A stretch of DNA of 64,000 bases from Salvelinus alpinus (lineage: Eukaryota; Chordata; Actinopteri; Salmoniformes; Salmonidae). A model generated the notes under the pieces. The model ran no database searches. It was not told the origin of the DNA and saw nothing but the letters and a program-made list of their open reading frames with translations. Made by a program: the position numbers and the translations under genes. The stretch's first letter is position 1. Each line of letters begins with the position of its first letter. This document shows positions 46,056 to 56,035 of the stretch, one piece after another. The stretch is from assembly GCF_045679555.1 (NCBI RefSeq), contig NC_092091.1, forward strand, positions 76,812,461-76,876,460, read 5' to 3'.

Positions 46056-46860
46056 CTAGCTCCAATACTTCCCCCACACCGACTCGACCTTTGGTCCAAC
46101 AACTGGTCCAGAAACTGCTTCAGTTATAGCACCAATCCAGCTAGAAGATGATGCATATGTTTCAGCTTGCTCTGTAGCTTCTCTTTCATGTTTTTCCTTC
46201 AGCTCCTCTTCTTCTTCCATTAGACGCTCTCCTTCCAACTTCTCCTTCAGTTCTTCCATCTCTTTGCGTCTTTTCTCTTTGTTCTCTCTCAGGATCCTGT
46301 TTATTTTCTTCAATTTTTCTGTCAGCTTCTTGTAACATCTCATTGGTGTAGTATCTTCCTCCATTTATTTTCACCATCTTGTTTATCTTCTCAAGCAGCT
46401 TAATGACCAGAGGGATTCTGATCTCTGTTGTTGAAGACATGATATCCCCCATTGTTTTATGAAATGTTGAAGATCTGGAGAATCATCCACATGGTCTTTA
46501 ATTGACGTTCCCCTGAGACGATCTCCATGGGTAAATAGGACCATTGTATAGTTTGCAGCCCATTCTCCAAAGGTTGTCTGAATGATCTCCAGTATTTCCT
46601 TCTGCTCAGGTGTGATTCTACCCAGCTGGATCACAATCAGCAACACATGGGGACGAGGAGCAGACAAAAAGATGCACTTTGATATCTTTATCATTGCCTC
46701 CCCTTTGGTACAGTTGGTGTCAAACACACCTAGAGTCTTGATAACAGTGACCAATTGCCCATTCACCTCACCTTTGACCTTTATGCAGTCTGTCATAATT
46801 TTCCTTACACAATGTGAGAGGAAGAATGGACGGCAACACCCATGTTAGTAGACTTTCATT
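46056..46860 (-). pseudogene. AIG1/GIMAP-type GTPase remnant
   Basis: Minus-strand frames give the C-terminal two thirds of an AIG1 G domain: a switch II region, then ISKCIFLSAPRPHVLLIVIQ, IIQTTFGEWAANYTMVLFTH-GD, and DLQHFIKQ. After two frameshifts (near 46470 and 46425) come LLEKINKMVKINGGRYYTNEM and a Glu/Lys/Arg-rich coiled coil (46070-46360) ending ESVWGKYWS. The G3 motif, DTPG in functional relatives, reads KTLG. No P-loop (GxxxxGKS/T) is found upstream to 46900. It therefore cannot bind GTP as is. Fish GIMAP proteins are linked to lymphocyte and pathogen responses. Confidence 0.8.
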
Positions 46861-47064
46861 TTGTCGAAGGAAAACTATTTTACTGAAACATTTCTCAAGA
46901 TTAGTCAATTTTGCAGAGGTTCTCTTGCTCTATAAGTCAATACAATAAGCTGCATTTTTAGTTTCACACGGCTTCTGGACTCCAACGACTAACATTTATG
47001 GTCTATAGACTATACACTTAAAGCAAATGAATGATGACTTAATGAATCAGTGGAAACATTTAAG

Positions 47065-47470
47065 AAACAAGGAGGCCTACACTTTCAATTAATACTCACT
47101 GATTCTTTAGACTAAACAAGGAGGCCTACACTTTCAATTAATACTCACTGATTCTTTAGACTAAACAAGGAGGCCTACACTTTCAGTTAATACTCACTGA
47201 TTATTTAGACTAAACAAGGAGGCCTACACTTTCAGTTAATACTCACTGATTCTTTAGACTAAACAAGGAGGCCTACACTTTCAGTTAATACTCACTGATT
47301 ATTTAGACTAAACAAGGGGGCCTACACTTTCAGTTAATACTCACTGATTCTTTAGACTAAACAAGGGGGCCTACACTTTCAGTTAATACTCACTGATCCT
47401 TTAGACTAAACAAGGAGGCCTACACTTTCAGTTAATACTCACTGATTCTTTATACTAAACAAGGAGGGGC
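47065..47470. repeat. 49-bp tandem repeat, about 8 units
   Basis: Unit: aaacaaggaggcctacactt then tcagttaatactcactgatt and ctttagact. Period 49 bp confirmed at 47065 and 47114. Each unit contains a 'tactcactgatt' block resembling a reverse-strand donor, but no frame is supported. Confidence 0.95.
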
Positions 47471-47626
47471 TTGAAGTGGAACATTTCCACTAGTTCAGAT
47501 TGTTCCACTTCCACCCCCAGTAGTAAATTGAGTAGCTTGCTGTCTATGATATGTGAGAATTGGTACTAGTTTCCGATATTAGTTTTTGAAACAATTTTAC
47601 GACAAGTCGGCAAGTGCAGGCCTTAC

Positions 47627-47895
47627 TAGTGCAGATGGTTGTAGAGACAGGTTCACTCTGTTCCCCATTGTTCAGTACAGTAGAGACACTGATGGTGTAC
47701 TGAGTACCAGGTCGTAGGTCAGAGAGTGTCTTGTGACAGTCGTCAGGGTATGCTGCCTGAGTTTCTGTTCTTGGGCTGCAGTAAGATATGAGGAACTGCT
47801 GAGGGTTTGATCTGGTTCGAGAGTCTTGGTCAATCTTACAGAGAGGGAGGTAGATTTCAGTTTCTTTAAAGCCAAGTCTCCTGGTGCTGGGACCG
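47627..47895 (-). pseudogene. Fibronectin type III exon (FN3-d), one-base frameshift
   Basis: Acceptor caatttattttag; donor CACTA|GTAAGG. The exon is 269 nt, one base short of the 270 expected for a phase 1-1 FN3 exon. The first part reads DLALKKLKSTSLSVRLTKTL. After the missing base (near 47805) the frame gives PQQFLISYCSPRTETQA and DLRPGTQYTISVSTVLNNG then EQSEPVSTTICT. The FN3 hallmarks LxPGTxYxxxV and a C-terminal Ser-rich strand are clear. Confidence 0.8.
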
Positions 47896-48000
47896 CTAAA
47901 ATAAATTGTAAACAAAAAAAGGAAGGTGTTAGTATGTTAAACAGAATGATCTGACTGGAAATTGCATGAAAAAAAAAACATTTCTAAAGTTGGTCCTTAC

Positions 48001-48255
48001 TTGTGGTCAAGGTGATTGACACTATTTGGCTTTGCACCCCATCGTCCAACCCAGAACAGACAGTGGCAGAGTACTGAGTACCACCTTGCAGGTCAGAGAG
48101 AGTGATGCTGGGTGAAGATGTGGTAGTGATGTGTGGTTCTGTCCCTGGACAGTGGTAGGAGATCTGGTAATGATGTTGGGTTTGGTCCAATCCCGGTGGC
48201 TGGTTCCAGCTAACAGCAGCTGATGTGGTGTCCACTGTGTCAACAGTCAGCTGGT
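48001..48255 (-). CDS. Fibronectin type III exon (FN3-c), intact
   Basis: Acceptor tgtacttcctgttccag; donor CACAA|GTAAGG; 255 nt, phase 1-1. It encodes DQLTVDTVDTTSAAVSWNQP, HHYQISYHCPGTEPH and LSDLQGGTQYSATVCSGLDD, a single FN3 domain of 85 residues with the core Trp and the Leu-x-x-Gly-x-x-Tyr motif. It is the only FN3 exon here without a lesion. It lies upstream (in gene sense) of FN3-d and downstream of FN3-b, probably as part of one multi-FN3 gene. Confidence 0.75.
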
Positions 48256-48647
48256 CTGGAACAGGAAGTACACTAAGGGAAAATACATTATTGTCAGTGT
48301 TACAGTTTAACTCCAGAAATATACTACAGGAGGAAAAGTAGAATAAGTCCAGGGATAAACATGTCTGTAATTGCTTTTGATATGGGAAGAAATAAGTTAA
48401 AAACAGAAGTTGATTTGTAATATAACAAAATGTCTGTTGTAGTTACTGGTGTCGTGACGTTGTATTAGTTAATGTGGCGACTGTTGCTCATCGAATGATT
48501 ACAAGTTTCTAATTACGTGATTAACTGAATCAAGCAATTATTAACTCATTAACCTGGGGCACCATGGGAAAACTAGTTTTTATTGAGTTTCTATTTCCCA
48601 AATTAACTCAAAGAATATCAGAATATCGATTTTACCACAGCCGCTAA

Positions 48648-49665
48648 TTAACTTCTCTAGGATAGGGGGCAGCAAATTCACTATTGGATAAATAGCGTGC
48701 CCAAATTCAACTTCCTTCTACTCATCCCCAGAATATAAGATATGCATATTATTAGTAGATTTGGATAGAAAACACTCTGAAGTTTCTAAAACTGTTTGAA
48801 TCATGTCTGTAAGTATAACAGAACTTATGTAGCAGGCAAAACCTCCTTGGACTAACCATTATTTTTTTGAAGTCACTGTCTGTTCAATGAGTATTCATTG
48901 GAATACTGGATTTATAATCACCCTGTTTTCAGTTCCTACCACTTCCACTGGATGCCACCACTCTTTGGAAATAGGTTGAGGTTATTCCTTTGTGCAATGC
49001 AGAAGTGAGGCCACCTGGAAACAGTGTAACGTCATGTGTACTGTTTGAGAGTTGCGCAAGACTAGAAAAGTAGCGTTAGTTTGTTGATCTCCTGTATTGA
49101 AAACAGATAGACCCGTCTTCAATTTGATCGATTATTAACGTTTACAAATACCTTAAGTTGTATTACAAAAGTATTTTGAAATGTTTTGGCAAAGTTTAGA
49201 GGTAATTTTTGAGATATTTTGTAGTGACTTTGCGCAAATTGGAAGCTGTTTTTTTCTGGATCAACCGCGCCAAATAAATTGACAATTTGGATATATATGG
49301 ACGGAATTAATCGAGCAAAATGACCATTTGTGATGTTTATGGGACATATTGGAGTGCCAACAAAAGAATCTCGTCAAAGGTAGGGCATGATTTATATTTT
49401 ATTTCTGCGTTTTGTGTCGTGCCTGCAGTGTTGAAATATGCTACACTCTCTTTGTTTACTGTTGTGCCATCATCAGATAATAGCATCTTATGCTTTTGCC
49501 GAAAAGCCTTTTTGAAATCTGACATGATGAATGGATTCACAACGAGTGTAGCTTTAATTTGGTATATTACATGTGTGATTTAATGAAAGTTAGATTTTAT
49601 ATCATTTTTTTAAATTTGACGCTCTACATTTTCCCTGGCTATTGGCCATATCCTAGAAAAGTTAA
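48648..49665. mobile_element. TTAA-flanked non-autonomous DNA element, copy 3, with clear terminal inverted repeats
   Basis: The left end is TTAACTTCTCTAGGATAGGG and the right end, reverse-complemented, is TTAACTTTTCTAGGATATGG: 17 bp with one mismatch, TTAA on both sides. Internal sequence (gatatgcatattattagtag, ggatagaaaacactctgaag) is shared with copies 1 and 2 and, more distantly, with 62888-62960. 1018 bp, no transposase. Confidence 0.85.
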
Positions 49666-49836
49666 CCAGTTGCCTCTAACTGTCTCGTTCTGAACGTCGT
49701 ATAGCCCGGGATTCTGCACGGACCCGGGTCTCACTAATGAATTCGCACCACACCAGTCTTAGTTGAATGTTTATTTACTAAAAAGCTAAAATGATGATAA
49801 AAGATACACATACACAAAAACACATTCTAGGCTATT
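49666..49836. repeat. Segment of a larger host repeat interrupted by copy 3 and LINE copy D
   Basis: Sequence 48440-48647, 49666-49836 and 54961-56030 appears to be one continuous repeat or intron segment into which the TTAA element and LINE D inserted. Its class could not be identified. Confidence 0.35.
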
Positions 49837-50211
49837 TTTTATTTTATTTATTTTATTTCACCTTTATTTAACCAGGTAGGCTAGTTGAGAACAAGTTCTC
49901 ATTTGCAACTGCGACCTGGCCAAGATAAAGCATAGCAGTGTGAACAGACAACACAGAGTTACACATGGAGTAAACAATAAACAAGTCAATAACATGGTAG
50001 AAAAAAGAGAATCTATATACAATGTGTGCAAAAGGCATGAGGTAGGCAATAAATCGAATAATTACAATTTAGCAGATTAACACTGGAGTGATAAATCATC
50101 AGATGATCATGTGCAAGAAGAGATACTGGTGTGCAAAAGAGCAGAAAAGTAAATAAATAAAAGCAGTATGGGGGTGAGGTAGGTAAATTGGGTGGGTAGA
50201 TTACAGATGGA

Positions 50212-53200
50212 CTATGTACAGCTGCAGCGATCGGTTAGCTGCTCGGATAGCAGATTTTTAAAGTTGTTGAGGGAGATAAAAGTCTCCAACTTCAGAGATT
50301 TTTGCAATTCGTTCCAGTCGCAGGCAGCAGAGAACTGGAAGGAAAGGCGTCCAAATGAGGTTTTAGCTTTAGGGATGATCAGTGAGATACACCTGCTGGA
50401 GCGCGTGCTGCGGGTGGGTGTAGCCATCGTGACCAGTGAACTGAGATAAGGCGGCACTTTACCTAGCATAGCCTTGTAGATGACCTGGAGCCAGTGGGTC
50501 TGACGACGAACATGTAGCGAGGGCCAGCCGACTAGGGCATACAGGTCGCAGTGGTGGGTCGTATAAGGTGCTTTAGTAACAAAACGAATGGCACTGTGAT
50601 AAACTGCATCCAGTTTGCTGAGTAGAGTGTTGGAAGCTATTTTGTAGATGACATCGCCGAAGTCGAGGATCGGTAGGATAGTCAGTTTTACTAGGGTAAG
50701 TTTGGCGGCGTGAGTGAAGGAGGCTTTGTTGCGGAATAGAAAGCCGATTCTTGATTTGATTTTGGATTGGAGATGTTTGATATGAGTCTGGAAGGAGAGT
50801 TTGCAGTCTAGCCAGACACCTAGGTACTTATAGATGTCCACATATTCTAGGTCGGAGCCGTCCAGGGTGGTGATGCTAGTCGGGCGTGCGGGTGCAGGCA
50901 GCGAACGGTTGAAAAGCATGCATTTGGTTTTACTAGCGTTTAAGAGCAGTTGGAGGCCACGGAAGGAGTGTTGTATGGCATTGAAGCTCGTTTGGAGGTT
51001 AGATAGCACAGTGTCCAAGGAAGGGCCGGAAGTATATAGAATGGTGTCGTCTGCGTAGAGGTGGATCAGGGAATCGCCCGCAGCAAGAGCAACATCATTG
51101 ATGTATACAGAGAAAAGAGTCGGCCCGAGAATTGAACCCTGTGGTACCCCCATAGAGACTGCCAGAGGACCGGACAACATGCCCTCCGATTTGACACACT
51201 GAACTCTGTCTGCAAAGTAGTTGGTGAACCAGGCAAGGCAGTCATTAGAAAAACCGAGGCTACTGAGTCTGCCGATAAGAATATGGTGATTGACAGAGTC
51301 GAAAGCCTTGGCCAGGTCGATGAAGACGGCTGCACAGTAATGTCTTTTATCGATGGCGGTTATGATGTCGTTTAGTACCTTGAGCGTGGCTGAGGTGCAC
51401 CCGTGACCGGCTCGGAAACCGGATTGCACAGCGGAGAAGGTACGGTGGGATTCGAGATGGTCAGTGATCTGTTTGTTGACTTGGCTTTCGAAGACCTTAG
51501 ATAGGCAGGGCAGGATGGATATAGGTCTGTAACAGTTTGGGTCCAGGGTGTCTCCCCCTTTGAAGAGGGGGATGACCGCGGCAGCTTTCCAATCCTTGGG
51601 GATCTCAGATGATACGAAGGAGAGGTTGAACAGGCTGGTAATAGGGGGTGCGACAATGGCGGCGGACAGTTTCAGAAATAGGGGGTCCAGATTGTCAAGC
51701 CCAGCTGATTTGTATGGGTCCAGGTTTTCCAGCTCTTTCAGAACATCTGCTATCTGGATTTGGGTAAAGGAGAAGCTGGGGAGGCTTGGGCGAGTAGCAG
51801 CGGGGGGGGCGGGGCTGTTGGCCGAGGTTGGAGTCGCCAGGAGGAAGGCATGGCCAGCCATTGAGAAATGCTTGTTGAAGTCATCGATTATCACGGATTT
51901 ATCGGTGGTGACCGTGTTACCTAGCCTCAGTGCAGTGGGCAGCTGGGAGGAGGTGCTCTTGTTCTCCATGGACTTTACAGTATCCCAGAACTTTTTGGAG
52001 TTAGAGCTACAGGATGCGAATTTCTGCTTGAAAAAGCTGGCCTTTGCTTTCCTGACTGACTGCGTGTATTGGTTCCTGACTTCCCTGAACAGTTGCATAT
52101 CGCGGGGGCTCTTCGATGCTATTGCAGTTCGCCACAGGATGTTTTTGTGCTGGTCGAGGGCAGTCAGGTCTGGAGTGAACCAAGGGCTATATCTGTTCTT
52201 GGTTCTGCATTTTTTGAACGGAGCATGCTTGTCTAATATGGTGAGGAAGTAACATTTAAAGAATGACCAGGCATCCTCAACTGACGGGATGAGGTCAATA
52301 TCCTTCCAGGGTACCCGGGCCAGGTCGATTAGAAAGGCCTGCTCGCAGAAGTGTTTTAGGGAGCGTTTGACAGTGATGAGGGGTGGTCGTTTGACCGCGG
52401 ACCCGTGGCGGATACAGGCAATGAGGCAGTGATCGCTGAGATCTTGATTGAAGACAGCAGAGGTGTATTTGGAGGGCAGGTTGGTCAGGATAATGTCTAT
52501 TAGGGTGCCCATGTTTACGGATTTAGGGTTGTACCTGGTGGGTTCCTTGATGATTTGTGTGAGATTGAGGGCATCAAGCTTGGATTGTAGGACTGCCGGG
52601 GTGTTAAGCATATCCCAGTTTAGGTCACCTAACAGAACAAACTCTGAAGCTAGATGGGGAGCGATCAATTCACAGATGGTGTCCAGGGCACAGCTGGGAG
52701 CTGAGGGGGGTCGGTAGCAGGCGGCAACAGTGAGAGACTTATTTCTGGAGAGATTAATTTTTAAAATTAGAAGTTCGAACTGTTTGGGCATAGACCTGGA
52801 AAGTATGACAGAACTTTGCAGGCTATCTCTGCAGTAGATTGCAACTCCTCCCCCTTTGGCAGTTCTATCTTGACGGAAAGTGTTATAGTTGGGTATGGAA
52901 ATCTCAGAATTTTTGGTGGCCTTCCTAAGCCAGGATTCGGACACGGCAAGGACATCAGGATTGGCAGAGTGTGCTAAAGCGGTGAGTAAGGCAAACTTAG
53001 GGAGGAGGCTTCTGATGTTGACATGCATGAGGCCAAGGCTTTTTCGATCGCAGAAGTCAACAAATGAGGGTGACTGGGGACATGCAGGGCCTGGGTTTAC
53101 CTCCACATCACCCGAGGAACAGAGGAGTAGTAGGATGAGGGTGCGGCTAAAGGCTATCAAAACTGGTCGCCTAGAGCGTTGGGGACAAAGAATAAAAGGA

Positions 53201-53505
53201 GCAGATTTATGGGCGTGGTAGAATAGATTCTGGGCATAATGTGCAGACAGGGGTATGGAGGGGCGCGGGTACAGCGGAGGCAAGCCCAGGCACTGGGTGA
53301 TGATAAGAGAGGTTGTATCTCTGGACATGCTGGTCTCAATGGGTGAGGTCACCGCATGTGTGGGGGGTGGGACAAAGGGGGTATCAGAGGTACGGAGAGT
53401 GGAACTACAGGGTCCATTGCAAACCAAAACAATGATAATGAAAACTAGCCTGAACCACAGTATGCAAGGCATATTGATATTTGAGAGAGACATACAATAA
53501 GGCAT
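50212..53505 (-). CDS. LINE polyprotein: leader, 2A-like motif, APE endonuclease, reverse transcriptase (1097 aa)
   Basis: A first Met at 53505 and another at residue 5 are both possible starts. Residues 11-30 are strongly hydrophobic (MPCILWFRLVFIIIVLV), signal-like. Residues 122-140 read TLILLLLCSSGDVEVNPGP, ending in the 2A-like D-V-E-x-N-P-G-P motif (53086-53112). The APE domain spans about 160-365: HVNIRSLLPK, SESWL (Glu190), TAKGGGVAIY, GDLNWD (Asp294, Asn296), SDHC (Asp358, His359). The linker spans about 365-595. RT runs about 595-900: SAGLDNLDP, motif A FIDLAKAFDSVNH (728-740), motif B GVPQGSILGP (786-795), motif C YADD (817-820), then YLGVWLDCKLSF. The C-terminus ends in a short Cys tail (DRCSCT). 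The expected role is target-primed reverse transcription, with the leader possibly released co-translationally. Confidence 0.9.
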   Translation of the reverse strand: MPYCMSLSNINMPCILWFRLVFIIIVLVCNGPCSSTLRTSDTPFVPPPTHAVTSPIETSMSRDTTSLIITQCLGLPPLYPRPSIPLSAHYAQNLFYHAHKSAPFILCPQRSRRPVLIAFSRTLILLLLCSSGDVEVNPGPACPQSPSFVDFCDRKSLGLMHVNIRSLLPKFALLTALAHSANPDVLAVSESWLRKATKNSEISIPNYNTFRQDRTAKGGGVAIYCRDSLQSSVILSRSMPKQFELLILKINLSRNKSLTVAACYRPPSAPSCALDTICELIAPHLASEFVLLGDLNWDMLNTPAVLQSKLDALNLTQIIKEPTRYNPKSVNMGTLIDIILTNLPSKYTSAVFNQDLSDHCLIACIRHGSAVKRPPLITVKRSLKHFCEQAFLIDLARVPWKDIDLIPSVEDAWSFFKCYFLTILDKHAPFKKCRTKNRYSPWFTPDLTALDQHKNILWRTAIASKSPRDMQLFREVRNQYTQSVRKAKASFFKQKFASCSSNSKKFWDTVKSMENKSTSSQLPTALRLGNTVTTDKSVIIDDFNKHFSMAGHAFLLATPTSANSPAPPAATRPSLPSFSFTQIQIADVLKELENLDPYKSAGLDNLDPLFLKLSAAIVAPPITSLFNLSFVSSEIPKDWKAAAVIPLFKGGDTLDPNCYRPISILPCLSKVFESQVNKQITDHLESHRTFSAVQSGFRAGHGCTSATLKVLNDIITAIDKRHYCAAVFIDLAKAFDSVNHHILIGRLSSLGFSNDCLAWFTNYFADRVQCVKSEGMLSGPLAVSMGVPQGSILGPTLFSVYINDVALAAGDSLIHLYADDTILYTSGPSLDTVLSNLQTSFNAIQHSFRGLQLLLNASKTKCMLFNRSLPAPARPTSITTLDGSDLEYVDIYKYLGVWLDCKLSFQTHIKHLQSKIKSRIGFLFRNKASFTHAAKLTLVKLTILPILDFGDVIYKIASNTLLSKLDAVYHSAIRFVTKAPYTTHHCDLYALVGWPSLHVRRQTHWLQVIYKAMLGKVPPYLSSLVTMATPTRSTRSSRCISLIIPKAKTSFGRLSFQFSAACDWNELQKSLKLETFISLNNFKNLLSEQLTDRCSCT

Positions 53506-54000
53506 AAAGTGATTGCAAGTCTTGATTGGGAGAGCTAGCTAAAACAACAGGTAAGATAACAGCAGCAATAACAGGGTGTTAGTCTAACATAGCAACAACA
53601 GGTTAAAATGGCGACGACTAGGCAGAGAGGGTCGGATTAACTACACACAGATCCTGAGTTAAAGCACAGAGCCGACAGATAAAACACAAATAAACAGAAT
53701 GGAGTACCGTGAATTAATGGACAGTCAAGCATGCATCAGCTATGTAGCCAGTGATCATAGTGTCCAGGGGGCAGCCGTAGATGGAGCTGAGGAGGCCTCC
53801 ACTAAGCTAGCACGCGGCGTTTAAAGTTAGTAGCCCGGGGGGGTGGTCTGCTCAGACGGAGGGGGTCTGCTCAGACGTGGTTGTGTCGACAGAGAATCCA
53901 AGCCAGATGGCGATGGCGAAAGAGAGGTTGTGAATTGTAGAATTGTGTTTGCTAACTGGTGCTAGCTTCGTGGCAGTGGCAGTGGTGCTAGCTCTTCAGC

Positions 54001-54624
54001 TAGCCGGCAGATGGGCCTAGCTCGAGGCTAGCTCAAGGCTAACTGGTGCTTGCTTCGGGACAGAGGTGTTAGCCAGTAGTAGCCACTCGGTTGCAGCTAG
54101 CTAGCTGTGATGATACGGTGTAATTGTCCAGAGCTTGCGTCAGGAATCCGGTGATGTGGTAGAGAAAAAGCAGTCCTATATGCTCTGGGTTGATACCGCG
54201 CTTGCAGCTAGCCGGCAGATGGGCCTAGCTCGAGGCTAGCTCAAGGCTAACTGGTGCTTGCTTCGGGACAGAGGTGTTAGCCAGTAGTAGCCACTCGGTT
54301 GCAGCTAGCTAGCTGTGATGATACGGTGTAGTTGTCCAGAGCATGCGTCAGGAATCCGGTGATGTGGTAGAGAAAAAGCAGTCCTATATGCTCTGGGTTG
54401 ATATCGCGCTTGCAGCTAGCCGGCAGATGGGCCTAGCTCGAGGCTAGCTCAAGGCTAACTGGAGCTTGCTTCGGGACAGAGGTGTTAGCCAGTAGTAGCC
54501 ACTCGGTTGCAGCTAGCTAGCTGTGATGATACGGTGTAATTGTCCAGAGCTTGCGTCAGGAATCCGGTGATGTGGTAGAGAAAAAGCAGTCCTATATGCT
54601 CTGGGTTGATATCGCGCTTGCAGA
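54001..54624 (-). promoter_or_regulatory. Three 208-bp 5' monomers of LINE copy D
   Basis: 'tagccggcag' recurs at 54001, 54209 and 54417, giving a period of exactly 208 bp with very few differences between units. They lie between the LINE's 5' end and its ORF. By analogy with monomer-type 5' UTRs of mouse L1, they may be reiterated promoter units; that role is inference. Copy B has an analogous but different 226-bp pair at 25760-26047. Confidence 0.8.
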
Positions 54625-54944
54625 CAGGCAGGTATTGGCCCGGTATTGAGGCTGGCTGTGTCCGAGTTGAGGGTGAAGACCGCAGCAGTGGCCAACTGAC
54701 TACTAGCTAGTAGCTAGTTATCTGGCTAGCTTCTGCTTGGGGGTTACGGTTCTAAAGTATAAAAAATAGCAGGTCCGTACCACATTGGGTGAGGCGGAAT
54801 GTAGGAATATATATTCAGTTCCTAGATGGAAAGTGAAATTAAAATATATACGAAATGCATACGAAAAATATGAAAAATACGAAGACTATTTACTATTTAC
54901 TATTTACACGTGACAGGACAATACAAACACACGTCCTACTTCTA

Positions 54945-54955
54945 CGCCATCTTGG
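54945..54955 (-). promoter_or_regulatory. YY1-like site at the LINE 5' end
   Basis: CCAAGATGGCG on the minus strand, at the very start of copy D. It matches the AAGATGGCGGC-type YY1 consensus core (known to direct start-site choice in human L1). The function here is inferred from position and sequence only. Confidence 0.5.
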
Positions 54956-54960
54956 ATTCA

Positions 54961-56035
54961 AGATGATTAGAACTTAGTAAAATGGGCCAACACACTAGGG
55001 CGCGTGTTACCCAAAATGGGGATTTAAAAGAGAGAGAAAGAGAGAAAGTACACCAGAGGAATATACATTTGGGTGAAATTGTCAGCTATGCTCATTCTAA
55101 CCCTAGCCTTGCCCCAAACTGCCGCTGTTATGAGTCAGAATATAATGATGTAATTACTTGTGGAGGGTCTCCGTGGATTTTCCCGCGTGGACCGTTCAAG
55201 TTGCTCAATGACGCACTTCTCCTGCGCACCTCTCTAGGTGTCCTCACGATGTCCGTGTCCTTTGGCTTTACTGGCCTGTTCCTTTGTCCTCGCTCTGGAT
55301 GGGGTCTTCGGAGGACAGATAGCTCTGTAGCTCAGAGCTCACAGCGTAAAGATGAAAGAGTGTAGATACCACGATTCGATGGGGAGTGGAGGCTAGGTGG
55401 TTCGGCTTGTATTCACCCGCTTAGACACCGCTATTCATCCGTAGCTTGGGTAGAAAAATATTTATTTGTCTTCAAACTTGTTGCGTTTTGGGTTCGTTGA
55501 CCTTTTAGACCTTTGGCTGCAGCTCGGGTCACTTAGTCTAATCTGTTAATTCTGCACTCACAGGTTTTATACCCTCGGGTCAGAAGTGGGCGTAACCGCC
55601 TTCAGGGCAATTCTCTGGGCGTACCAAGTTTGAGGGGCAAGGTATAGATTTTACTCAAATCCAATTTTAGACAACTAACTTCATATTTCACCTCTACCGA
55701 AACATTCTCTTTGATTTGGACATTTTCCACACAACGTACAATGTATAAACATCAAGCATATACGAGGAAAACTCTTAACGTTACAATGTTTTCATAATAA
55801 CGTAATCTATTAACCTTTAATAACAAAACAAAAATGACATACATTTTCATATTCCATCTATCGTCATGACCACCATTGTAGTTGACGGAAACCATTGTTC
55901 CAAAGTCCCTTTATTGCATGTTTACAGTTCTGAGGCTGGTTCTCCATAGTGAGAGGGAAGGGACAAGGGAATGTTGTTCGTGGTCTCAGAATTACCATGG
56001 GTGTGAGGGGTCATAAAACCCCCACATCTTCAGAC
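54961..56035. other. Host repeat/intron sequence right of LINE D; no gene recognised
   Basis: An open frame at 54982-55365 exists but has no recognised domain or splice context. The sequence appears to continue 49666-49836 across the LINE insertion. It may be a large salmonid repeat (for example an LTR-like element); I cannot define its ends. Confidence 0.35.

Larger units (their letters stand above)
49837..54960 (-). mobile_element. L2/CR1-type LINE, copy D: full length with intact ORF
   Basis: Minus orientation. The 3' end (left) has the family tail with taaa repeats. Coding region 53505-50212. The 5' region (53506-54960) contains three 208-bp monomers (54001-54624) and starts near 54955 with CCAAGATGGCG. 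The ORF has no stop or frameshift, and all APE and RT motifs are present. No clear target duplication was found, so the exact ends are uncertain. This is the best candidate in the window for a recently active element. Confidence 0.9.

Noticed and set aside
47065..47470. CRISPR-like spaced repeats
   Set aside because: Units are contiguous 49-bp direct repeats with no unique spacers, in vertebrate DNA; an ordinary minisatellite. The same holds for the 26-, 62- and 18-bp arrays.
51548..52252. 234-codon plus-strand frame opposite the intact LINE ORF
   Set aside because: Antisense shadow of the minus-strand reverse transcriptase/linker; no recognisable domain or independent start context.
49837..54960. 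Target-site duplication for LINE copy D
   Set aside because: No repeat longer than about four bases could be matched at the two ends; left undefined rather than forced.
54982..55365. 127-codon open frame right of LINE D
   Set aside because: No recognised domain, no splice signals that fit, and the sequence seems to be part of a larger repeat continuous with 49666-49836.
48440..56035. A single large LTR element hosting LINE D
   Set aside because: TG...CA-like ends can be imagined at both sides, but no matching target duplication or internal genes were found.
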